DNA of 9,028 bases, from positions 1 through 9,028 of the forward strand of contig CAMHCZ010000076.1 of the NCBI GenBank assembly GCA_946183755.1. The letters are read 5' to 3'. This document shows, piece by piece, positions 1 to 4,756 of the stretch. Position 1 is the stretch's first letter; each line of letters starts with the position of its first letter. The position numbers were made by a program, and so were the translations under genes. The notes beneath the pieces were generated by a model. The model made no database searches and was not told the DNA's origin. It saw only the letters and a list, made by a program, of their open reading frames with translations. The DNA is from an uncultured bacterium (GTDB taxonomy: Bacteria; Bacteroidota; Bacteroidia; Bacteroidales; Paludibacteraceae).

Positions 1-140
1 TCGTCATACTCATCATCGTCATCATCATACGCGTAAACGGATGTTCCGAAACTGAGACTCATGGTGTGGAAATCGACTGTCAAGCCAGCCATCAGGAGCA
101 AAGTTAAAAATAATCTCAAAAACATTGTTTTTCCTCTCAT
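1..140 (-). CDS. N-terminus of an exported protein with an acidic mature end (partial, runs off the left edge)
   Basis: This reading frame is open from an ATG at 140-138 to the window edge (46 codons plus two bases). It begins MRGKTMFLRLFLTLLLMAG, a basic start followed by a Leu/Phe-rich hydrophobic core, as in a Sec signal peptide. A likely cleavage site follows VYA at residues 35-37. The mature protein would begin YDDDDDEYD, strongly acidic and encoded by a run of GAT/GAC codons. A second Met (residue 6, at 125-123) is an alternative start, but the first ATG has an AGGAGG ribosome-binding site 8 bases upstream, so I prefer it. Only 12 bases separate it from the SEL1/T9SS gene, which suggests one operon. 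An envelope or secreted location is inferred; the function cannot be read from this fragment. Confidence 0.75.
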   Translation of the reverse strand, partial: MRGKTMFLRLFLTLLLMAGLTVDFHTMSLSFGTSVYAYDDDDDEYD

Positions 141-148
141 TTTTCTTT

Positions 149-154
149 CCTCCT
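149..154 (-). promoter_or_regulatory. Shine-Dalgarno AGGAGG overlapping the upstream stop codon
   Basis: On the minus strand the text reads TAGGAGG followed by eight bases and then ATG. The AG of the upstream gene's TAG stop (155-153) is also the first AG of AGGAGG. This fixes the start of the partial gene at 140 and suggests translational coupling: a ribosome terminating on the SEL1 gene sits directly on the next initiation site. A strong SD is notable because the other five genes in the window lack one, as is usual in Bacteroidota. Confidence 0.65.
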
Positions 155-1571
155 ATTTTTTAACCATCTTGGCGTTCAACTTCACGTTCTCTCCCTCGAG
201 GCTCACGATGTAGGCGCCTGCCGCCACATCGAGGCTCAGCACTGTCGTGTTCTCGCCCTCGTTAGCGTAGCGCGACGAGCAGTGCACCTGCGCGCCGTCC
301 ATCGAACTGACTGTGATGCGCACCTTCTGCTCGCGCGTAAGCGTGTAGCGGAGCGTCACTTCCCTCTCGAACGGATTAGGCGACACGCTCAGACTGTTGC
401 CGCCCGAAGCCAGTTCTCCGGATATAGGGCTGTAGCCTTTGGCTGTGCGCGAGAGCGATATCGACACTGGCGACGACGGCTCTCTCGTCTCCGGAGAGTA
501 CTGCTCCACCGTGCCCACGAGCTGCTCGCCGGCCGAGGTGCTGTCGATGCGGAAGCTGGCTGCGGTCACGTCCCATGGGCGCTGGATGCGGCTGTCCTCG
601 TAGCGCATGTCGTCGAAGACCCATGTGCTGTCCTCGAGGTGTCCGCTCACCTTCATGGTCACACTGTCGTTCTGCGTCCAGTAGCCGGACAGGCGCTCGC
701 CGCTGAAGTCAAGGCGCAGTTCGAGCGGAGTCTCCTCCATCACCTTTCTGCCGCTCCAGTCGTAGCGCGTCATCTTGCCGTTCCACACGCCGCTGAGTCC
801 GCCGCGAGCGCTGTTCTCAACCTTCGCGGCAGGCTCGACAGACGAGCGGAAGCGCACGCCCTCGTAGTTCTTTATCCTGCCGGTGCGTATGAAGCCCGAA
901 GCTTCCTCGGAGCCATTGGCGAGCGCCTTCTCCATCCAGCGCTTGCCTTTCTCGGTGTCCTGAGCCACGCCGTTGCCCGCCATGTGGCACAGTCCGATGA
1001 AGTACTGGCACGACGGATTGCCCAAGGAGTCGCCCTTGTGGAAGTAGCGCAGCGCCTTCTCGTAGCTCTGCTCGGTGCCGAGTCCCTTGTAGCTCATGTA
1101 ACCGAGGGCGTAGGCGGCTTTCTTGCGGTAGCCGAGCTTGTACGCCTGCTTGTAGAGCCAGTAGGCGCGCTCGTAGTTGCGCGGCACGCCCTCGCCCTGC
1201 TTGAACATGCCGGCAAGGTTGTAGGCTGCCTTGCCGCTGCCTTTCTTCGCTGCCTCAAGGTAGAGCGAAGCGGCTTTCTTGGCGTTCTGCTCAACGCCGA
1301 AGCCCTGGCGGTACATGCCTGCCAGACGGTTCATGGCTCTCACGTCGCCCTGCTTGGCGAGGTTGTAATAGAGGTAGGCGGCTTTCTTGTAATCGAGGCT
1401 CACGTTCTCACCGCGAAGGTAGCTGTCGGCGGCTCTCAGCGAGTCGTTGCGGCTGTAGCGGCGCGTGTGCCTTTGAGCCGTGCTGTCCTGAGCGGACGCT
1501 GACGGCGATGCCAGCGCGCAAAAGAGCGCCGACATCAGTATTAGTATCTTGTTTCTCATTGTTTTATGCAT
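153..1571 (-). CDS. SEL1-repeat protein with C-terminal T9SS (Por) sorting domain
   Basis: The 472-aa protein has four visible parts. Residues 1-28 are a signal peptide ending in a SASAQ-like cleavage site. Residues about 45-221 hold roughly five SEL1-type (TPR-like) helical repeats, with the recurring pattern A..L..MY..G.GV..(N/D)..KA..(L/W)(Y/M).KA...G. Residues about 255-375 look beta-rich (GLSGVWNGKM, ERLSGYWTQND) and match no family I recognise. Residues about 394-472 match a type A T9SS sorting domain: SVSPNPF opening, VRITVSSMDG strand, AAGAYIVSLEG, ending KMVKK. SEL1 repeats normally mediate protein contacts; the tail is known to direct passage through the type IX system and surface attachment or release. 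A surface scaffold role is inferred. Met5 (1559-1557) is an equally good start and gives a more typical signal peptide. The gene begins 9 bases after the 195-aa gene's stop. Confidence 0.85.
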   Translation of the reverse strand: MHKTMRNKILILMSALFCALASPSASAQDSTAQRHTRRYSRNDSLRAADSYLRGENVSLDYKKAAYLYYNLAKQGDVRAMNRLAGMYRQGFGVEQNAKKAASLYLEAAKKGSGKAAYNLAGMFKQGEGVPRNYERAYWLYKQAYKLGYRKKAAYALGYMSYKGLGTEQSYEKALRYFHKGDSLGNPSCQYFIGLCHMAGNGVAQDTEKGKRWMEKALANGSEEASGFIRTGRIKNYEGVRFRSSVEPAAKVENSARGGLSGVWNGKMTRYDWSGRKVMEETPLELRLDFSGERLSGYWTQNDSVTMKVSGHLEDSTWVFDDMRYEDSRIQRPWDVTAASFRIDSTSAGEQLVGTVEQYSPETREPSSPVSISLSRTAKGYSPISGELASGGNSLSVSPNPFEREVTLRYTLTREQKVRITVSSMDGAQVHCSSRYANEGENTTVLSLDVAAGAYIVSLEGENVKLNAKMVKK

Positions 1572-1580
1572 GTTTTTATG

Positions 1581-2168
1581 TTACCACTGTATGCGTCCCT
1601 GGTAGTGCTTGCGCATGATGCGGGCTTTCTCCTGTGCCTCGGCTCTCTGCAGGTCGCGAGGACGGCGGGCCTTCAGCTGGGTGATGTTCTCGCGCTGCTT
1701 GCGGTAGTCGTACTTGTCGCGCTTATAGACTATCTTCTCCAGCATCAGGTACTCGAAGATGCTTGCCTGCGCGGAGTCGAGCTGCGCCTGTGTGTAGTCA
1801 CCGCTCTCGCGCATCACTGCCACTCTCGACGCGGCTTTCTCCTCGACCTCGGGAGTGCTCGTCACGCGGATGTAGCGGTTGCGCTGCGCGTCGGTCAGGG
1901 TCTTCATGAACGTCTCGTCGTAGCGGCGCTTGTTGGCGCGTGTCAGACGGGCTGCCTGCAGAGGATCCTGCACGTCGTACAGGATGCTGTCGGTCGTGGC
2001 GCTGTAAGCCTCGTAGGCGGTGCGGATGGCTTCCTCCTGGGTCGGGCTGATGGTGATTATCTTCTTGAGCTCAAGGATCTTGCGGTCGGAGCGGCGGTTC
2101 GTGCCCTCCTGCGCGAATGCCGCGGTGAATAGCGACGCGGCGATTACTGCTAATGTTATTTTCTTCAT
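1581..2168 (-). CDS. Exported helical protein of unknown function, Spy/CpxP-like flavour
   Basis: The 195-aa protein starts with a clear signal peptide (MKKITLAVIAASLFTAAFAQ, cleavage before or after Q20). The rest is charged and predicted helical, with no membrane segment after the signal. Motifs resembling the LTxxQ element of Spy/CpxP periplasmic chaperones occur around residues 41-45 (SPTQE), 91-95 (LTDAQ) and 125-129 (YTQAQ). The two halves look weakly alike, each with such a motif followed by a helix rich in Tyr and Arg, so an internal duplication is possible. I do not recognise a named family, and the chaperone resemblance is only suggestive. The start ATG lies in A-rich sequence without an SD. 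It is probably the first gene of the three-gene export cluster. Confidence 0.75.
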   Translation of the reverse strand: MKKITLAVIAASLFTAAFAQEGTNRRSDRKILELKKIITISPTQEEAIRTAYEAYSATTDSILYDVQDPLQAARLTRANKRRYDETFMKTLTDAQRNRYIRVTSTPEVEEKAASRVAVMRESGDYTQAQLDSAQASIFEYLMLEKIVYKRDKYDYRKQRENITQLKARRPRDLQRAEAQEKARIMRKHYQGRIQW

Positions 2169-2194
2169 TGTTTTTAAGACAATAAGGTGGCTTG

Positions 2195-2224
2195 CAAGTG
2201 GAAGTCGGTGCTTCCGCCTGCTTG
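2195..2224 (-). promoter_or_regulatory. Possible leader hairpin upstream of the 195-aa gene
   Basis: On the minus strand, GGAAG-caccga-CTTCC forms a 5-bp stem with a 6-base loop, extended by outer CAAG/CTTG arms across an asymmetric internal loop. It lies about 27 bases before the ATG, in what should be the 5' leader. It could affect transcript stability or translation, but the stem is short and could be chance. Confidence 0.25.
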
Positions 2225-2432
2225 TCGGTTAATACTATGTTTTTTTGATTGTTTTTACGGGGAGCGCTCGCAGTGAAGGATTGGCTGCTATGGTCTCTGT
2301 GCGCTCTCCGCGGTTGATGTCTCTGAAGCCGCGCGGCTGAGGTCGTGGGGAAGACGTCGCGCGCGAGGCTGCTTTCGTGTCATTTCGGTCAGCTTGTGTT
2401 CATAGGCTTCTTTTTTTACTTGTTAATAACTT

Positions 2433-2456
2433 GCGGAGCGGAAAAAACGCCTCCGC
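2433..2456. repeat. GC-rich inverted repeat GCGGAG/CTCCGC
   Basis: Six-base perfect arms (2433-2438 and 2451-2456) enclose an A6-containing loop. With one bulged base the stem can grow by two further pairs. Neither strand has a U-tract right after the hairpin, so it is not a convincing terminator. Confidence 0.4.
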
Positions 2457-2495
2457 GTTGACTGTTCTCGCTGGCTAAGTTATAAACAAAATTTT

Positions 2496-2517
2496 ATTAG
2501 TAAAAAAAAAAACTAAT
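2496..2517. repeat. Inverted repeat ATTAGT/ACTAAT around a poly-A run
   Basis: The arms ATTAGT (2496-2501) and ACTAAT (2512-2517) are perfect complements separated by A10, part of an 11-base A run (2502-2512). On the minus strand this gives a hairpin with an all-T loop. Long homopolymers are prone to slippage, so its length may vary between strains. Confidence 0.4.
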
Positions 2518-2551
2518 TACTTCTGCTTCAAGATTGGACACTTCCTCCTTG

Positions 2552-2635
2552 AGCGTGCTCACAGCGCGACTCTGCGCACGATTCCGTTTTCTCCCAAGGC
2601 TTGTTTTTTAACATTATCCTTGATCGGAGCACGCT
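2552..2635. ncRNA. Candidate structured RNA (nested complementary arms), strand undetermined
   Basis: A perfect 9-bp outer pair (AGCGTGCTC at 2552-2560, GAGCACGCT at 2627-2635) encloses 66 bases with two further stems: GCGC/GCGC (2564-2567 with 2574-2577) and CAAGG/CCTTG (2595-2599 with 2618-2622, AT-rich 18-base loop). Together they make a three-way-junction fold on either strand. No Rfam family was recognised. The minus strand also has a 28-codon open frame (2614-2528, starting MLKNKPWEK), and another minus frame reads like a short amphipathic helix (STLKEEVSNLEAEV), so a decayed gene end is an alternative. Confidence 0.25.
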
Positions 2636-2671
2636 ATGTCTGTGGTGAATTTATTGGTTATGTGGTGGGGA

Positions 2672-2691
2672 AGACGGTGCATGCACCGTCT
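2672..2691. repeat. Perfect 20-base palindrome (REP-like), AGACGGTGCA arm
   Basis: The arm AGACGGTGCA is followed immediately by its exact reverse complement, with no spacer. The 3' flank continues CTACAATTTGTGTGG, similar to the flank of the palindrome at 2885-2912, so the two may belong to one intergenic repeat type. It is not followed by a U-tract, so it is not a classic terminator. Confidence 0.7.
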
Positions 2692-2746
2692 CTACAATTT
2701 GTGTGGTGATGCAGAGCCGCGGCGTGACAAAAGAATAAAAGGCATT

Positions 2747-2779
2747 CGCTTCGACTTGGTTCGGCTACGCTCAACGACC
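2747..2779. repeat. TTCGGCTACGCTC module, copy 1
   Basis: The segment reads CGCTTCGACTTGGTTCGG, then CTACGCTCAACGACC. It aligns with the longer copy at 3110-3158, sharing CGCTTCG-CTTGGTTCGGCTACGCTC and the closing CGACC. Similar sequences are familiar as non-coding intergenic debris in Bacteroidota genomes (recollection, not searched). Confidence 0.6.
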
Positions 2780-2805
2780 AGATGAAAATCGCGCGAGAAA
2801 TCAAA

Positions 2806-2850
2806 CAAATAACAACAAATCAAACAGAATAATTCTATTTGAATGATTTG
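2806..2850. repeat. AT-rich imperfect palindrome, copy 1, opening with the shared 25-base repeat
   Basis: Positions 2806-2830 are identical to 3027-3051 (25 bases, starting CAAATAACAAC and ending AAACAGAAT). From 2816 to 2850 the sequence is an imperfect palindrome: outer arms CAAATCA and TGATTTG, inner arms AGAAT and ATTCT around a single A. A transcript could fold into a long weak hairpin. Confidence 0.6.
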
Positions 2851-2884
2851 ACTCCTACAACGGGAATAGAAGAAATATTCATGG

Positions 2885-2912
2885 GTAGGGGCGAATAATT
2901 ATTCGCCCCTAC
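2885..2912. repeat. Perfect 28-base palindrome (REP-like), GTAGGGGCGAATAA arm
   Basis: The 14-base arm GTAGGGGCGAATAA (2885-2898) is followed directly by its exact reverse complement (2899-2912). The 3' flank CTACAAAATATGTGG resembles that of the palindrome at 2672-2691. A 28-base perfect palindrome is far beyond chance. It is most likely a dispersed intergenic repeat rather than a regulator's operator. Confidence 0.8.
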
Positions 2913-3026
2913 AAAATATGTGGAATTTGTTGATTCTGTGTGATTTAGATGGAGCGTGATCCGTTTCTACGGCTTTATGAGATTTTTGGTTCGGCGCAGA
3001 AAAGAATCGCTTTGCGAGAAATAGGG

Positions 3027-3088
3027 CAAATAACAACAAATCAAACAGAATATTATTTGAAAGATTTGATTCTATTTGATTGATTTCT
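3027..3088. repeat. AT-rich imperfect palindrome, copy 2
   Basis: It starts with the same 25 bases as copy 1 (3027-3051) and continues through ATTATTTGAAAGATTTG to ATTCTATTTGATTGATTT. The ends (AAATCAAACAGAAT against ATTCTATTTGATTGATTT) are inverted complements apart from a four-base gap and one mismatch. Compared with copy 1, an extra arm of about 18 bases is present. Confidence 0.6.
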
Positions 3089-3109
3089 GTCCGCAGGACA
3101 CTATTTTGG

Positions 3110-3158
3110 CGCTTCGGCTTGGTTCGGCTACGCTCCCTTCGGCTACACTCAGCGACCG
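3110..3158. repeat. TTCGGCTACGCTC module, copy 2 with internal duplication
   Basis: This copy aligns with 2747-2779 but carries an additional CCTTCGGCTACACTC unit, so TTCGGCTAC(G/A)CTC appears twice in tandem. It ends AGCGACCGAT just before the aldolase terminator. Confidence 0.6.
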
Positions 3159-3167
3159 ATATAAAAC

Positions 3168-3193
3168 AAAAAAGCCCATGCTTACGCATGGGC
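3168..3193 (-). terminator. Rho-independent terminator of the aldolase gene
   Basis: On the minus strand, 25 bases past the aldolase stop, GCCCATGC-gtaa-GCATGGGC forms a perfect 8-bp stem with a 4-base loop, followed at once by TTTTTTG. This is a textbook intrinsic terminator and should separate the aldolase transcript from the export cluster. Confidence 0.9.
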
Positions 3194-3218
3194 CTTCTTA
3201 TTACAAAATGTCTATTGA

Positions 3219-4217
3219 TTAAGCCTTGCCGTCGCTGCCAAGAACGTCAACGATCTTGTGGACATAAAGCTTCTTCATGTTGTCGCGAGCCGGGCCGAGG
3301 TACTTTCTTGGGTCGAACTCGGCTGGCTTCTCTGCCAAAGTCTTACGGATAGCGGCTGTCATGGCAAGACGGCTGTCGGAGTCGATGTTGATCTTGCAAA
3401 CGGCTGACTTAGACGCCATACGGAGCTGCTCCTCAGGGATGCCGACTGCATCTGGCAGTGCGCCGCCGAACTTGTTGATTGTGTCAACCTCGTCCTGTGG
3501 CACTGATGACGAGCCGTGCAGCACGATAGGGAATCCTGGCAGCTGCTTCTCAATCTCCTTGAGCACATCGAATGCCAATGGAGGAGGCACGAGCTTGCCT
3601 GTCTTAGGGTCTCTTGTGCACTGCTCTGGCTTGAACTTGTACGCTCCGTGCGAAGTTCCGATAGAGATAGCCAAGCTGTCAACACCAGTCTTAGAAGTAA
3701 AGTCAACGACTTCCTCTGGCTTAGTGTAGTGCGACTCCTCGGCTTGAACCTCGTCCTCGACGCCGGCAAGCACTCCGAGCTCGCCCTCGACTGTCACGTC
3801 GTGCTGGTGAGCGTACTCAACAACCTTCTTTGTGAGAGCCACGTTCTCGTCGTAAGGGAGAGCAGAACCGTCGATCATGACAGAAGAGAATCCCATGTCA
3901 ACGCAGCTCTTGCAGAGTTCGAATGAATCGCCGTGGTCAAGGTGCAGAACGATCTGCGGCTTCTCCCATCCGAGCTCCTTTGCGTACTCCACAGCGCCCT
4001 CAGCCATATATCTCAACAGAGTCTGATTAGCATAGTTTCTCGCTCCTTTTGACACCTGAAGGATAACAGGAGACTTAGTCTCGGCAGCGGCTTGCACGAT
4101 GGCCTGCAGCTGCTCCATGTTGTTGAAGTTGAAGGCAGGAATAGCATATCCGCCGTCAATTGCCTTCTTGAACATCTCACGGGTGTTCACCAAACCAATT
4201 TCCTTGAAATTTACCAT
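3219..4217 (-). CDS. fba: Class II fructose-1,6-bisphosphate aldolase
   Basis: The 332-aa cytoplasmic enzyme cleaves fructose-1,6-bisphosphate to dihydroxyacetone phosphate and glyceraldehyde-3-phosphate, and runs in reverse in gluconeogenesis. Class II enzymes use a divalent metal, usually zinc. Metal and catalytic residues are visible: HLDHG at 92-96 (catalytic Asp94, zinc ligand His95), EGELG at 144-148 (Glu146), GTSHG with His190, and VLHGSS with His234. The phosphate-binding KINIDSDSR segment is at 275-283. Length and motifs fit the full-length class II family with no truncation. It has its own promoter and terminator, so it appears to be a single-gene transcript. The ATG has no SD, only A-rich sequence before it. 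Related tagatose-bisphosphate aldolases share these motifs, but a stand-alone glycolytic role is more likely. Confidence 0.95.
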   Translation of the reverse strand: MVNFKEIGLVNTREMFKKAIDGGYAIPAFNFNNMEQLQAIVQAAAETKSPVILQVSKGARNYANQTLLRYMAEGAVEYAKELGWEKPQIVLHLDHGDSFELCKSCVDMGFSSVMIDGSALPYDENVALTKKVVEYAHQHDVTVEGELGVLAGVEDEVQAEESHYTKPEEVVDFTSKTGVDSLAISIGTSHGAYKFKPEQCTRDPKTGKLVPPPLAFDVLKEIEKQLPGFPIVLHGSSSVPQDEVDTINKFGGALPDAVGIPEEQLRMASKSAVCKINIDSDSRLAMTAAIRKTLAEKPAEFDPRKYLGPARDNMKKLYVHKIVDVLGSDGKA

Positions 4218-4277
4218 AGTTTATGTGTTTATGTTGTTAAATGTATATGCGTCCCCGTTCGGGATTTTTTGAATAAA

Positions 4278-4309
4278 CAAATATAATAAAAGCATTTAAT
4301 GAATGCTAA
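4278..4309 (-). promoter_or_regulatory. Bacteroidota-type promoter of the aldolase gene
   Basis: On the minus strand, TATATTTG (4285-4278) matches the -7 consensus TAnnTTTG exactly. Twenty bases upstream is TTAG (4309-4306), three of four matches to the -33 TTTG. The expected start near 4270 gives a leader of about 50 bases. It lies between the trxA terminator and the aldolase start, as needed for independent transcription. Confidence 0.65.
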
Positions 4310-4333
4310 CTAATTATTCATGCTTGACAACAT

Positions 4334-4369
4334 AAAAAAGCGCCACCTCCACAACAGAAGGCAGCGCTT
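4334..4369 (-). terminator. Rho-independent terminator of the dnaE-trxA unit
   Basis: On the minus strand, AAGCGCTGCC pairs with GGTGGCGCTT (two G-T wobbles) around a loop of about 12 bases, and the second arm runs into TTTTTT. It starts 25 bases after the trxA stop codon. Confidence 0.85.
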
Positions 4370-4394
4370 AATCACATAATCAATGCTTTATGCA

Positions 4395-4706
4395 TCAGAG
4401 CAGCGCATCGACTTTCTCTTTCAATTTAGAATCGTCGATGAATCCCACAGACTTATCGACGAGCTGACCGTTCTTGAAGAAAAGGAGCGTAGGGATGCTC
4501 ATTATGCCCTGCTGCTCACACACTTCCGGATTCTCGTCCACGTCAAGCTTAGCGAACACAGCCTTGCCTTCGTAGTCCTCCGCCGCCTTATCGACGATAG
4601 GAGAAAGCTTCTTGCAAGGTCCGCACCATGCCGCCCAGCAGTCCACTACTACAACGCCGCTGGCTGTCTCGTTTGCGAAAGTCGCATCAGTAAGTTCTTT
4701 TACCAT
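4395..4706 (-). CDS. trxA: Thioredoxin
   Basis: The 103-aa single-domain thioredoxin is a cytoplasmic disulfide reductase that passes electrons from thioredoxin reductase to targets such as ribonucleotide reductase and peroxiredoxins. The active site WCGPC occupies residues 27-31 (Cys28 and Cys31), the buried Asp is at 22 and the cis-proline is Pro72 in SIPT. Length is standard, with no signal peptide, so it is cytoplasmic. Two extra cysteines occur, Cys23 (VDCWAAWCGPC, where Phe is common) and Cys63. It starts 50 bases after dnaE, and that gap has no TTTG/TAnnTTTG match, so co-transcription with dnaE is likely. A 6-bp AT-rich inverted repeat (CTAAAT/ATTTAG, 4709-4722) just before the ATG is too weak to interpret. 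Confidence 0.95.
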   Translation of the reverse strand: MVKELTDATFANETASGVVVVDCWAAWCGPCKKLSPIVDKAAEDYEGKAVFAKLDVDENPEVCEQQGIMSIPTLLFFKNGQLVDKSVGFIDDSKLKEKVDALL

Positions 4707-4756
4707 AGCTAAATGAATTTAGTTGTTATTAATTTATTTTTCTATCTCTCAGTGTT

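Larger units (their letters stand above)
2169..3218. other. Repeat-rich intergenic region without a convincing gene
   Basis: This stretch lies between the aldolase stop and the start of the 195-aa gene. It contains the aldolase terminator, two perfect palindromes, two copies each of a 25-base repeat and a TTCGGCTACGCTC-type module, and several hairpins (listed separately). A 12-base direct repeat GTGGGGAAGACG occurs at 2345-2356 and 2665-2676, the second abutting a palindrome. A 12-base perfect palindrome AGCCGCGCGGCT is at 2327-2338. I found no good TTTG/TAnnTTTG promoter for the 195-aa gene; the nearest is AAATTTTG on the minus strand near 2484-2491, one mismatch and no good -33 partner. 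Open frames here are composed of repeat sequence and do not look coding. Confidence 0.7.

Noticed and set aside
282..1502. 406-codon open frame on the plus strand
   Set aside because: It is exactly antisense to the SEL1/T9SS gene, whose signal peptide, repeats and sorting domain are clear. The plus-strand product is Ala/Val/Arg/His-rich low-complexity sequence typical of a GC-rich shadow frame.
2540..2600. bZIP-like look of the minus-strand frame RKRNRAQSRAVSTLKEEV
   Set aside because: The Asn-to-Arg spacing does not fit the bZIP rule, the frame is short and bounded by stops, and bZIP proteins are eukaryotic.
2600..2630. Resemblance of the minus strand GATCAAGGATAATG to the TPP riboswitch segment CTGATCTGGATAATG
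   Set aside because: The required CUGAGA element and the thiamin-gene context are absent; the match is short and coincidental.
2899..3189. 96-codon minus-strand frame in the intergenic region
   Set aside because: It starts inside the aldolase terminator and runs through the TTCGGCT module, the 25-base repeat and the palindrome; the reading frame is a by-product of repeats.
2169..3218. CRISPR array or insertion sequence
   Set aside because: The repeats are not regularly spaced and occur only twice each, and no transposase frame or cas gene is present.
4249..4268. Plus-strand CCCG-TT-CGGG followed by ATTTTTT as a terminator
   Set aside because: The stem is only four pairs with a two-base loop, it points against all genes, and it lies in the aldolase 5' leader.
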